Shown: piece after piece, positions 32,101 to 41,801 of the stretch
Position numbering within the stretch: position 1 is the stretch's first letter
Layout: the number at the start of each line of letters is the position of its first letter
Source: Paulinella micropora
Lineage: Eukaryota > Cercozoa > Imbricatea > Euglyphida > Paulinellidae
Reading direction: 5' to 3'
Assembly (NCBI GenBank): GCA_019918135.1
Contig: WBZZ01004624.1
Coordinates: 1 to 64,000 of the forward strand
DNA length: 64,000 nt
Notes under the pieces: generated by a model
What the model saw: the letters and a program-made list of their open reading frames with translations, nothing else
Told to the model about the DNA's origin: nothing
The model's database searches: none
Translations under genes and position numbers: made by a program

Positions 32101-32340
32101 CCTGTGTGCACCTGTATACATTCTGTATCAAAGCGATAATATTGTGTACACAGGAGGATTCGGCCGCTGGCGTTTCGAAAGCAGTCGTTCAGTCCCTTGT
32201 CAACAAGGCAATTGCAGATCAAACCGCATCCATCAATAAACTTATAGAAGATGAGAGAAAGCAGAGGGAGGCAAGGGAGCAGAAAGAGAAGGCAAGGATG
32301 GAAAAAGAAAAGCAACAACAGCAGCAGCAGGAGAAGAAGA

Positions 32341-32371
<31 letters not shown>

Positions 32372-32708
32372 GGAAGAGGAAGAAGAGGAAAGTCAGAAGA
32401 AAAAGAAAAAAAAGAAGAACAACAGCAACAACAACAGTAATAATAATATTAACGATAATAGTAATACTAATAATAATAACAGTAATAATAATAACAGTAA
32501 TAATAATAACAGTAATAATAATAACAGTAATAATAGCAAGAGCGAGAAAGAACAAATGCTGGAGGACGTGATCGCGCGCATGGCAGCTGGCGCTTTGACT
32601 GGTAACACCTCCACCCCCCCACGCGGCACCGGTCTCGCCACCCCCAGCCCGCAAAACTCACCAAGTTTTTTTGAGTTTGCGTTAGCGTCGATGGCGCTGA
32701 GACGTTGA
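29110..32708 (+). CDS. Transposon partner protein, Lys/Glu-rich, multi-exon
   Basis: Start ATG 29110 (MPKKSFSKLVAKTLQTIRKN); exon 1 ends at 29268 (GT), exon 2 begins 29332 in phase (GKGDLDTLVRGFCYSWNQQG). A Lys/Glu tract follows, then unique coding at ~30780-31004 (KPREGPLVLDVVLEKYNKF), 31069-31322 (RYIFAARYVDTDGDGVANE) joined in phase by a GT-AG intron, smaller exons near 31414, 31541 and 31676, and a last exon 32154-32708 with a coiled coil, poly-Gln, and Asn/Ser repeats. TAG codons at 29515 and ~29947 and the TTC tract interrupt the frame, so splicing or decay around 29.5-30.8 kb is unresolved. No family recognised. Divergent from the transposase gene. Confidence 0.5.
29518..30280. repeat. 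Purine (GAG/AAG) tract encoding Lys/Glu repeats
   Basis: About 760 bp of GAG, GAA and AAG codons with a higher-order unit of roughly 150-180 bp (KEKEEEEKKEKEKKTKK then ENKEMKKKK) repeated about three times. In one frame it is open except for one TAG near 29947. Confidence 0.85.
30404..30759. repeat. (TTC)n microsatellite, ~355 bp
   Basis: Nearly pure TTC repeat with a few T insertions that change phase. It interrupts the partner gene. A second, shorter TTC block lies at ~31768-31915. Confidence 0.9.
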
Positions 32709-32966
32709 TTTCAACTACATGCAACAGGTTCTTGTATCGCTTCCTTTTTCATTTCTCTGCCAGACGCTTCAAATTGTTTTGCTTTTGTTTTCAGGGTGCA
32801 CTTGCAGGTTTGCGCTACTACTAGCGGGATTACCAACGGAAACCTGGAAGCAAACAAATTTCTAATTTTCTCAACTTAGTATTCTACATTTAGATTTGTG
32901 TTGTTAATTAAGAATTCAACTGATCTCTTTACTTTGCGTAGTCAACAGCCCCCCCCCCCCCCCCCC

Positions 32967-33349
32967 AACGTGAATCCCCCTCCCACAGCGGGCGGCAGGA
33001 CATTTTTAAAGGTGAAAGCAGCTCATAATGTAGGAAAATACTAAAAACAAATAAAACAAAACAATCAAAGCAAGGTGTGCGTGGTTCTCGCTTGTTTCCA
33101 GCATGGTCTTGTCGTCGCCGGCATGAAAAAAAAGTAGAAAAATTATAGTGTCAGACCGGTTTCGGTCCACCTCCGGAGGTGAAGTCCAAGTGGTTGACTA
33201 TTAATAAAAACATGTTTTAATATCATTTTAGTATGTTCTGTAACTAAATACTGAATTCCCATTCATTTGCACAAGTTTTCTGAAAGTTCCTAAAAGTTTT
33301 GAAAAATTTCGGAAAAAGTGATACCCCCACCTTTGATGAATGGTTAGTT
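32967..33349. repeat. Right terminal inverted repeat, 383 bp
   Basis: Reverse complement of 22651-23033 with about seven single-base differences. Its inner edge is a C run (32949-32966). Confidence 0.92.
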
Positions 33350-33545
33350 ATACGGTTGAAAAAGGCAATACGTCTTAGCCTTCCCGGGGAAACAGCCGTA
33401 AGGGGCAATTTGGCGCCAAAATCTACTTGCGCAAAAAGAAAATCCCACACAGACGCCCCAACGCCGCCGTGAGAAAGACGTCCTCCCCCTCCCTCTCACT
33501 CTCGTCGCCCCTCTCACCTTCGTCGCCCCTCTCACCTTTGTCCTC
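33350..33545. repeat. Right part of the interrupted R1 repeat
   Basis: Begins with the second ATAC and continues ACGGTTGAAAAAGGCAATACG to TTTGGCGCCAAA (33409-33420), then the CTCTCACTCTCGTCGCCC minisatellite. Nearly identical to 48447-48650. Confidence 0.9.
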
Positions 33546-36500
33546 TGCTTATTCCTCCCCCCTCCCCTCGTCCCTTGTTTGCGCGTGCAAACGCTTTCCA
33601 AAAAAAATTGTTGCTTTCCACTTTCATATTTATCCTATTTCCTCATATCCTTGCTGAGGGGAGAGGCAGGGAAGGAGGAGCAGGGGCGCGCCAAGAAAAT
33701 GTAATTTACGCTGAATTAAAGCTCGACGGTGTCCTGTCCGTGCCATAGCTCGGCCACCGTGCGCAAGGTCAGAACAATATGAAAAGAGGAAAAGAATTTT
33801 TTTTTTTGCCCGACAACAAAAAAAACAGAGAGGGGAAGAAGGGGGGAGGAGTAGAGGGGAGAGAGGAAGAGGGGTAGGGGCGCGCTTCGCCGGTGTACAT
33901 GAAATTAATAAAAAAAATCCCTGACAAAGTTTTAATCTTGGCACTGAGAACCAAGAGAGGGAGCGGGAAAGGGAAGGGGACGCGCCAAGAGAGTGGGAAA
34001 AAGAATACGCTGAATCAAAGCCCGTTACACTTGGGCACTGAAAACTAGGAGAGGAGCACAGTGCTCCAGCACGACCCTGCGGCGGATGGTACTGCCCCCG
34101 TGGTCAATGTGCCAGGAGGACAAGAACCTCACTACCCCGACGGCGTCCTGTTCGTGCCATGGCTCGGCCACCGTGCTCAAGGTCAGAAAAATATGAAAAG
34201 AAAAAAGAATTGCCCGACAACAAAGGGAACAGACGGGGGATAGTAGGGGGAAGAAGGAAGGGGGCGGGGTGTGCTTTCCCCCCCCCCCCCCTCCCTTCGT
34301 CCCTTGTTTGCGCGTGTAAACGCGTTCCAACATTTTTTTTCTTCCACTTTTCAAATTTTGTCCTATTTCCGCAGATCTTGCAGATGCAAGAGACAGGGAA
34401 GGAGGAAGCACGAATTGTCGGGAGTGGCAGTGGGAAGGGGGAGAAGCAGGAGCGCGCTAAGAATGTAAAAGAATTAATAAAACGAAATACTTGACAAAGT
34501 TTGAATCTTCGGCACTGAAAACTAAGAGAGGAAGGGGGCGGGGAGGCTCAATCTGTCTCTCCCCCCGTCGGTAAGAGGGAAAGGGGGAGGGCGCCCGGCA
34601 TGGGGGAGATGGGGTTGGTGTTTGCAGCTTCCGCGCCCTTCCTCCCCTCCCCCCCCTCACCCCCTGCTCCTTGAGCCCTCTGGGCTCGGGGGAGGGAAGA
34701 GGGGAGGGTGGCAGAAAAGATCTGAGAATACAGGGGGCGGGAAAGAGTAGAGGGGAGAGAAGAAGAGGCAGAGGGAAGGGAGGGGGAGAGCACGAATTGT
34801 CTAGTCCCCCGTCTGAGCAGAGAGCGGGAGCGGAGGGCAGGGGCGCGCTAAAAATTTACAAGAAAAATTTAATAAAAAGTTTTACTGACAAGATTTCAAT
34901 CTTGGCACTGAGAATAGAGAGAGGGAGAGGGAAAGGGCAGAGGCCGCGCCAGGAAAACGTAATTTACGCTGAATTAAAGCTCGACGGTCTTACGCTCGGG
35001 CACTGAAAACTAGGAGCATAGCACCGTGCTCCAGCACGACCTGCGGCGAATGGATGGGCGATGGTCAAAGTGCCAGGAGGACAAGAGCCCCTTCACTTAC
35101 CCCGACGGCTTCCTGTCCGTGCCATAGCGCAGCCACCGTGCGCAAGGTCAGAAAGATATGAAAGGAGGGAGGGGGTTAGTGGAGGCGTTGCATGTATTTA
35201 TTTCTTTTGCAGCTTCTGCGCCCTTCCCCTCCCCCCCCCCCTCTTGCTCCGAGCCCCCTGGGCTCAGGGGATAGGAGAGAGTAGAAGGGAAAGAAGAAGA
35301 GGCAGGGGAAGGGGGGAGAGCACGAATTGTCTAGTCCCTCGTCTGAGGATCGGGAGCTAGAGGGAAAGAGGAGGGTAGGGGCGCGCTAAGAACGTACAAG
35401 AAAACCATGCGAGAAAAAATTACTGAAAGAAAAAAATTTAATCTTGGCACTGAAAACGTGTACAGGGAGGGGCGGGGGTGTGCTCCCCCCTCCCCCTCTC
35501 ATCCCTCTGTTCCCCCTCGTCCCTTGTTTGCGCGTGCAAACGCGTTCCAAAAAAAAGCTTTCCACTTTTCATATTTTTCCTATTTCCGCAGATCTTGCGC
35601 ACCGTGCCCCGGCACGACCCTGGGGCGGATGGTACTGCCCCCGTGCGCAAGGTCAGAAAATTATGAAGAGTGGAAAAAAAATTGTGCACAAAAAAAATTA
35701 AAAAAATCCCTGACAAAGTTTTAATCTTGGCACTGAGAACCATATGCATGCGGCAACCTGAGATTTTCAACGGCACCCTCAGGCTGCCACAGCAGCAGCA
35801 TCCGGTCCACGTCATGTCGCTGTGGTAGCCTATGTTAGAACCCTGGTCGGCACCGTCTGTGCTCTGCTCGCGCGCCAAAAGAGTACAAAAAAGAATATGC
35901 TGAATTAAAGCTCGACGGCCTTAGTACACTTGGGCACTGAAAACTAGAAGCGGAGCACTGCGCTCCAGCACGAATCTGCGGCGGATGGTACTGCCCCGTG
36001 GTCAATGTGCCAGGAGGACAAAGGCCTCACTACCCCGACGGCGTCCTGTCCGTGCCGTGGCTCGGCCACCGTGCGCAAGGTCAGAAAAATATGAAAAGAG
36101 GAGAATTTTTTTTTTGCCCGGCGGGGTGTGCTTCCCCTCGTCCTCCCTCTTGTCCCTCTGTTTCCCTTGTCCCCTGCTATCCCCCCTCCTCTCGTCCCTT
36201 GTTTGCGCGTGCAAACGCGTTCTAAAAAAAAAATTCCACTTTTCATTTTGTTCCTATTTCCGCAAATCTTGCAGAGGGAGGGGAGGGCCTAGCGTGGGAC
36301 GAAGGGATTAGTGGAGGCGTTGCATGTATTTATTTTGTTTGCAGCTTCTGCGCCATTCACCCTTCCCCTCCTCTGCTCCTGGAGCCCCCCCCCAGGCTGC
36401 CGCGGCATCTAGCCCACTCGAAAATCTTACACTTGAGCACTGAAAACTAGGAGCGGATCACCGTGCCCCCAGCACGACCCTGCGGCGGATGGATGGGCGG

Positions 36501-36600
36501 TGGTCAATCGCCAGGACAAAAGCCTCACTACTCCGACGGCTTCCTGTCCGTGCCATGGCTCGGCCACCGTGCGTCACCGTGCGTCTCCAAAAACAGACGT
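33546..36600. other. Repeat zone: 3'-end modules and GTTTGCGCGTGCAAAC elements, no intact gene
   Basis: Polypurine spacers (GGGAGAGGGAAAGG type) join recurrent pieces. Forward 3'-end modules (TTTTATTAAAGCTCGACGGTCTTACACTTGGCACTGA family) lie near 33700, 33920, 34010, 34490, 34870, 34970, 35420, 35710, 35890 and 36425. GTTTGCGCGTGCAAAC palindromes are at 33577, 34306 (one change), 35526 and 36201. A third recurrent piece, GTGCCATGGCTCGGCCACCG followed by TGCGCAAGGTCAGAAAA, occurs near 33739, 34157, 35120, 36054 and 36556. Frames crossing these units are not conserved between copies, so I call no gene. Confidence 0.6.
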
Positions 36601-36616
36601 TCCATTTCTAGCGTCC

Positions 36617-36915
36617 ATGGACTTCGGTGCCGGGGATCAGCTGTTTGAAGCTGGTTACACAGGCGCGGACGTCGTGGCCTGGTACAAGAGGGAACTATAC
36701 GCTGCGATGACCGACGCAATAGAAAGCATGGCTATTGAGGTCACGCAACAGCAGGCCATCGTTGAACTTAGCACAAGAGTTAGCAGCTAATGAAGCTTGG
36801 CGCCCGGGCTACAGAAGATACAAACACGCGATTCATGCTGACATCTGTAGCAGACTTCGTTCCGAACCGGCAAAAGAGCTTATTGAAACCATTCCGGATT
36901 GGATTGAAATCTAGG
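36617..36915 (+). CDS. Small protein, ~98 aa, one frame change
   Basis: ATG at 36617 (MDFGAGDQLFEAGYTGADVV) leads through AWYKRELYAAMTDAIES. After a one-base shift near 36755 it continues AQELAANEAWRPGYRRY and ends ETIPDWIEI at 36915. The end (GATTGGATTGAAATCT) recurs near 41453, 51230 and 53005 without the rest, so the gene has been partly copied elsewhere. Family unknown. Confidence 0.45.
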
Positions 36916-37969
36916 AAGGCAAACCCCCCCCCCCCCCCCCCCTGAGACCGGCAAGCAGTTGGAAGAGAGAAAGGGCAGCACGCGGCACATCTTCCTCCTG
37001 CTCAGAGCGGAGGGGCAGAATTAAGTAAACTTTTTTTTGGAGCCCACCAATGGGGGGGGGGGTGGAGTAGAGGGGCGAGAGGGGGGGGGGGAGGGGAGCA
37101 CAACCTGCCCCTTCTTCTCCCCTTCTTCTTCCTCCCTCCTTCCCCCTTTCTATATCCCCCCTCCCGTCTGTTCCCTTTGTTGTCAAGCAAGAATTTTTTT
37201 TCCTATTTTCATATTTTTCTGACCTTGCGCACGGTAGCCGAGCCATGGCACGGACAGGGCGCAGTCGGGGTAAGTGAGCCCCTTGTCCTGGCACATTGAC
37301 CATTGGGGGGCAGTACCATCCACCGCAGGGTCGTGCCGGAACACGGTGCTCCACTCCTAGTTTTCAGTGACCCCCAGGTGTAAGGCCATCGAGCTTTGAT
37401 GCAACGTATTCTTTTTGCACTCTCTTGGCGCGCGAGCAGAGCACAGACGGTGCCGGCTATTCTTTTTTTTTGCACAAAATTTGTCGCTAAGTTTGCGTAT
37501 GTATGCGCCTGGCATGATATGGCTGAAAAAGGCAGTATTGCCAAAAAGCCAGGAAACGCTGCCTTTTTGACCATATCACATGCACGGATCGCCAAGCCGT
37601 CATATTTTGCGCTAGAAAAGCCTGGAAGCGCGAATATTAAAACTTTGTAATGTCTGCGCACGAGTCGTCCAGCATACCGTAAGTGTCGTGCCAGGCCAGG
37701 CTCCGCAGCTCGGGCAGACTCGCCAGGCAGGCCAGCAGGTCCGCCATGTCCCGCGGCGGTCCGGCACACGGTACGTGCCTGGGGGAATCGTAGGCTCCTG
37801 AGCTCCGGGAACTCCGCCAAAAACAAGAGAAGAAAAAAGGAGGAGAAGCCACAGGAGCAGAAAGACAAACCAGAGAAGAAGGAGACGCCAAGTGTAAGAC
37901 TGTCGAGTCTTTATTAAACAAATCGCACTTTCCTGGCGCCTCCCTCTCAGCGCACCAAAAAAAGTCTGT
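36916..37969. other. Repeat and gene-remnant stretch
   Basis: A C run, polypurine/polypyrimidine spacers, a reversed copy of the CGGTAGCCGAGCCATGGCAC unit (37222-37250), a hairpin element (37470-37640), and a minus-strand remnant at ~37660-37790 that reads DMADLLACLASLPELRSLAW, a leucine-rich-repeat-like fragment. A reversed 3'-end module at 37885-37930 follows the stop of the MYND pseudogene. Confidence 0.5.
37470..37640. repeat. R3 hairpin element, copy 1
   Basis: Arms TGATATGGCTGAAAAAGGCA (37514-37533) and CTGCCTTTTTGACCATATCA (37559-37578), flanked by the family's outer sequence (TTGTCGCTAAGTTTGCGTAT on the left, TGCACGGATCGCCAAGCCG on the right). Confidence 0.8.
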
Positions 37970-38499
37970 TCATCCCACTAACCACAGCAGCATCACCGCG
38001 GAGGCCGTCTGCCAGTGCATGTACTGAGCGCCCTCATCAGCAGCCGGTGAGGATGGTTATGTCCGTGCTGCTGCTGCAGTGGCACGACCGGCACCCCGGC
38101 CACCATGCAGCGCAGTCTTTCCCAGGCCGGCCGCCGCAACACAGGCGCCGACACATAGCGGCGCCTCTCGGTGCCATCCGGGGCCAGGCACACGTACACT
38201 GCCCCGCCCTGCTCGCCGGGCGGCGCCAACGACACTAGTTCGCGGTTGAGCGGGTCACCCTTTTTTTTCCTGATGAAGGACATCTACGCGTTCAGGCGTC
38301 GGTGTTGAGTCGCGAACAAGGAGCCCTCCCGGCACAGCCGGCCATGCTCGCTCTTTCAGTGTGCCTTCTGGCACTCTTGGCTACAGTACGTAGCATAGAG
38401 ACAACGAGCACACTTGCGGAAGCGTACCTCGGCCGGCGGCGGCTGATTGTGGAGCGGGCAACCCTCATGATAACATTTGTCTGCCAGGTTGCGGGCCAT
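37970..38499 (-). pseudogene. MYND zinc-finger protein, degenerate copy
   Basis: Paralogue of the gene at 55076-55658 with the same order of features. It lacks 58 bp present in the other copy; the deletion lies between two copies of ATCAG, as expected of slippage or microhomology repair, and shifts the frame. The conserved part (GDPLNRELVSLAPPGEQGG, APVLRRPAWERLRCMVAG) remains readable from 38283 to 37993. A reversed 3'-end module lies just beyond the stop. Confidence 0.75.
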
Positions 38500-38657
38500 T
38501 TTACCTGTAGCTATCCGATCTGTACAGATAGAATTAATAGAAAAAACCTTGACAAAGTTTTAATCTTGGCACTGAGTTTTTTAATTAATTAAAAATTCAG
38601 CAAAATATTAAACTTGACACTACTACTAGGGCAGGGGGGCGCCCCCCCCTCCCACAC
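38500..38657. other. Spacer with 3'-end module
   Basis: Holds TTGACAAAGTTTTAATCTTG (38550-38569) and a second short motif AAAATATTAAACTTGACACTA (38605), which recurs at ~58700 at the end of the retroelement remnant. No gene. Confidence 0.5.
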
Positions 38658-38986
38658 GTGCGGGGAGTGGGAGCGGCGGGCGGTGCCCAGGGCCCTTTTT
38701 TTTTCTCGCGCGGTTGCACAGATTTTTTTGGTCTTCAATATTTGGCTCTCATCTTACCAATTGACCCAACAGAATTGTCGCGCATCATGTGCAACTGTGC
38801 TTGGAAAGCCATACAATATTTCACAGGCGTCGGCTTAGCCTACGCCTCGTTTTTGGGCTACGTATTTGTCCTTGGTTCGCTGCAGAGAATCACAGAGTAC
38901 TCCCCCGAAAAAGTCTACTTATTCTTGCTCCCCTCCTCTCTTTGTTTGATTAGTAGATTAAACAAGAAAAAAAACCTGGTGTCATA
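38658..38986 (+). CDS. Hydrophobic hypothetical protein
   Basis: An open frame of ~109 codons with two hydrophobic stretches (YFTGVGLAYASFLGYVFVLG and KVYLFLLPSSLCLI). No start is obvious. It precedes the zinc-ribbon and hydrolase frames on the same strand and may be an N-terminal part of a decayed gene with them. No family recognised. Confidence 0.3.
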
Positions 38987-39012
38987 GCGCTACCCTGTCA
39001 GAGCTGTGGCGG

Positions 39013-39290
39013 AAAGCCCCAGCGGGCTTTCTACACCGTTGCAAATTTGGAATCGGAAGTCCAGCTTCTTCACGCAAAAGGCGCCGAAGACGAGGCAGAA
39101 AACTGGAAAGAAGTTTTGCGTGACACGGCAAAGTCCACCAGCGAATGCTTTTTCCTTACCAAGGACATCAAGTCCTTCGACGACGTGACTTACTTCAGTA
39201 CAGAAAAAGTTGGCAGATTTCGACGCACGCTTCCACGCCAAGGCCGACAAAGAAAGAAAAGAAATCACACAAGGTGATCGATTTCCCTCT
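39013..39290 (+). CDS. Zinc-ribbon fragment followed by charged helix
   Basis: Reads CQSCGGKPQRAFYTVANLES, then AKSTSECFFLTKDIKSFDDV, and after a one-base change near 39215 ADFDARFHAKADKERKEITQ. A single Cys-x2-Cys is visible. The frame ends as the hydrolase frame begins, so it is either a separate small gene or an N-terminal part of it. Confidence 0.35.
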
Positions 39291-40143
39291 TGTCATTAGG
39301 GGGCCTGTGCGCCCAGGCTCGCGTGTCGTCGTGCTCTTCCATGGCGCCACCTGCAAGTTTGCTGCGATCTGGAACTTGCTACGAGCCATCCCCGCCGGTG
39401 AGGTGGTGGTGGCGCCCGTCTTGTCTCCGCTCTGGTACTTTGGCGAACTCACCGCGACCAGCTCGGGCGTCACCCTCGACAGATTCTTGGCTCGACTGCA
39501 CGCCTACTTACAAGGCTTGGGCATCGTGCAAATCATCGTTGTGGGCTGGTCTCTAGGGGCTGTGGTGAGTCATGGTTTCCTGCACAGGTATGGCGGTGGC
39601 TACCGCGTCCGTGCCAGCGTCGTGATCGAGCCGGTGCTTACGGTGTCTGCCTGCACGCTAGCGTACGGGGCAGTCTGCCAGCCGTTCTCACAGATCCTGT
39701 CGATCCTGACACAGCGCGGCGGGTCGTCGAACCCCTGGGTATCCAGGCTTTTTCCCGCTTTTCTCATGCACGAAAAGCTAGGTCGTTGCTACTTTAAGTT
39801 TCTGCCCTATCGCTTCTGTTTCTGGCCTCACTGCTCGCACAATCGTCTGGACTCCCCGAGCACTCTCTTCCTGTTCTCGGCAAATGACCCCCTAACCTAC
39901 TACGATCTGCCCTACCTGCAAACAATGTTCCCACAGAGCTCCACCCACACGGAGCCGGGCTTTCACGGGTCGTGGCTCGGTCGAGCAAGCCTAGCCGCTC
40001 GGATTGAGCGCTGGTTTGATAAGCAAAGCCACACGAGTCTGAGAACAGGGAGCAGGAGAGGAAAGGAGGAGGGGAGGGAGGGCGCGCCAGGAATGTGCGA
40101 ACTTTTTTTTATTAAAGCTCGACGATCTTACACTTGGCACTGA
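39274..40143 (+). CDS. Alpha/beta hydrolase
   Basis: The fold's signature elements are in order: GSRVVVLFHGATCKFAAIW with the oxyanion His-Gly, QIIVVGWSLGAVVSHGF with the nucleophile elbow Gly-x-Ser-x-Gly (GWSLG), DSPSTLFLFSANDPLTYYD with the likely acid, and TEPGFHGSWL with the catalytic His. Probably an esterase or lipase; substrate unknown. The frame is open upstream to 39145, but the residues before ~39274 are out of character, so I start it there. It runs into a 3'-end module, and the last ~35 codons (Arg/Glu-rich) are probably non-native read-through. Confidence 0.65.
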   Translation: MIDFPLVIRGPVRPGSRVVVLFHGATCKFAAIWNLLRAIPAGEVVVAPVLSPLWYFGELTATSSGVTLDRFLARLHAYLQGLGIVQIIVVGWSLGAVVSHGFLHRYGGGYRVRASVVIEPVLTVSACTLAYGAVCQPFSQILSILTQRGGSSNPWVSRLFPAFLMHEKLGRCYFKFLPYRFCFWPHCSHNRLDSPSTLFLFSANDPLTYYDLPYLQTMFPQSSTHTEPGFHGSWLGRASLAARIERWFDKQSHTSLRTGSRRGKEEGREGAPGMCELFFIKARRSYTWH

Positions 40144-41801
40144 GAAGTAAGAGATTGAGAGGAAAGGAGCAGGGAGAGCGGGGCGCCAAGAAGTGCAAAA
40201 AAAGTTTTTCTAAATAAAACTCGACAAAGTCTTACACTTGGCATTGGAACGATCTGTCCCTGCGCGAAAGAAAGGGGCGCCAAAAATTGCAAAAGTTTTA
40301 TTAAATTCTAATTAGCCAGAAAGCGGAGCGGGAGAGGAAAGGGGCAGGGAGGGGGGAAGGGGGGCGCGCCAAGAAAGTAATAATTTTTTATTATTAAAGC
40401 TCGACAAAGCATTTACAATTGGCACTGAGAACTAGGAGAGGGAGAGCGAAGAGGCAGGGAAAGTCAGGAAAGTACTTTAAAAAGTCTCAACAACGGAGAA
40501 GGGAAAAGATGGGGGGGGGGGGGTGATATTGTCAAACTTTGGGAGTGATATAGCTAAAAAAAGGCAGCTCTACAGGAAACCCGGAGCACTGCCTTTTCCG
40601 GTCGTATCATACAGGCGTGCAAAACTTTGCGCCAAAATTTTTTTGTTGCGCAGATGACAAGTTTTTTACCCCTCCCCCTTCGAAGGGAGGAGGGAGCGGG
40701 AAGATAAGGGGGAGGGGGGAGAAAAAGGGGAGCAGAGGAAAAAGGGGGAAGGGGAAGAGAAGGGGGACGCCCCTCTCTCTCTTCCCTTTTAAACAAACGA
40801 AAGAGGGGAAGGGGAGGGTTTTCCTCCCTCTTCCCTCTCTCTCCCCTCTCTCTTCCCTCCCTCTCCCCTCTTCCCTCCGTTCCCCCTCCCCTTTTTCTTC
40901 ACACTGGATTTTTCTCTTTCTTTTTCTCTCTTCTTTTTTTTGGCACAAAATTTGTCGCTAAATTTGCGTATGTTTGTGCTTTGGAATGATATGGCCGAAA
41001 AGGGCAGTATTGCCAGAAAGGCATGGAAACGTGCCTTTTTCGGCCATATCACATGCACAAACCGCCAAGCAGCCTTCGCTAAAAGCGCCATCAAGAAAGT
41101 ACCAAAAAGAAATGTACTTGTTCAGCCGGAGTCTCGACAAGGGAGAAGAGGGTGGGGGGGGGGGGCGTCCGGCATTGGGGTGCTTAGTTGAGGCGTTTCA
41201 TTTTTTTTGGTAGCTTCTGCGCTCTCTCCCTCCCCCTTGCCCTTCCCCTGTTCTTTGAGCCCCCCGGGCTCAGGGGGCTCAGAGGGAGGAAAGAAAAAAA
41301 GAGAGGGGGGGGGGGCGCCCCCCCCCTCTGTGGGCTCCCCGAAAAAAAGTTTACTTATTTTTGCTTCCCCTCTAAAGCCACAGCTTTAAACTGGTGGGAG
41401 GGCAAGAGTTTGTAGCAACGGTCTGGCTTGGCAGGCTGTACCTGAGAACCAGATTGGATTGAAATCTTGATGGAGTGAATCCCCAGAGAAGCTTGACAAA
41501 GTATTACACTTGGCACTGAGTACTAAGGACGGGAGAGTAGGTGGGGGGTGCTATCTAGCCTAAAGAAGTGACATCTATAAAATCTTCAGGCCTAGAATTA
41601 GTGACATCGCTCTTGGGTACAATTTTTTTATTAAGAGCTCCACAAGGCTTTACACTTGGCATTAAAGTCTAGCCTACTTGCGCAAGTGGGCTAGGAAATG
41701 AAAAGAAGGAGTGGTAACGCGCTCTCTCCTCCTTGACGCTCTTCAGGCTCAGTCCGCATAGGCTAGCTGTCACGACAAACTTAAATTGCGTGTTAAGAGT
41801 C
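40144..41801. other. Repeat zone
   Basis: Forward 3'-end modules near 40110-40150, 40210-40250, 40300, 40390-40440, 41490-41520 and 41620-41670; a variant hairpin (40545-40610, arms around TGATATAGCTAAAAA and CTGCCTTTTCCGG); an R3 hairpin element; G and C runs flanking a 16-bp GGGGGGCGCCCCCCCC-type palindrome near 41310; and CTAGCCTACTTGCGCAAGTG (41669-41688), part of a near-perfect palindrome. No gene seen. Confidence 0.55.
40935..41105. repeat. R3 hairpin element, copy 2
   Basis: Arms TGATATGGCCGAAAAGGGCA (40987-41006) and TGCCTTTTTCGGCCATATCA (~41032-41051), with the conserved right flank TTCGCTAAAAGCGCCATCAA. Confidence 0.8.

Larger units (their letters stand above)
22651..33349. mobile_element. 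10.7-kb DNA transposon with long TIRs, SET-DDE transposase gene and partner gene
   Basis: Ends are AACTAACCATT at the left and AATGGTTAGTT at the right, extending into 383-bp terminal inverted repeats with about seven differences. A 4-bp duplication (ATAC) flanks the element, and deleting it restores the R1 repeat found intact three times at 47.6-48.6 kb. Inside are two divergently transcribed intron-containing genes and a central block of tandem nested palindromes. The element has inserted next to the broken RNR gene. I can assign the transposase to a DDE-type domain but not to a named superfamily. Confidence 0.92.

Noticed and set aside
34061..34243. Recurrent reading VVNVPGGQEPHYPDG then PWLGHRAQG in several copies as a conserved protein
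   Set aside because: The copies differ by frame changes as often as by substitutions, so repeat identity rather than coding constraint explains it.
38990..39268. 92-codon minus-strand frame
   Set aside because: Shadow of the zinc-ribbon/hydrolase region on the other strand.
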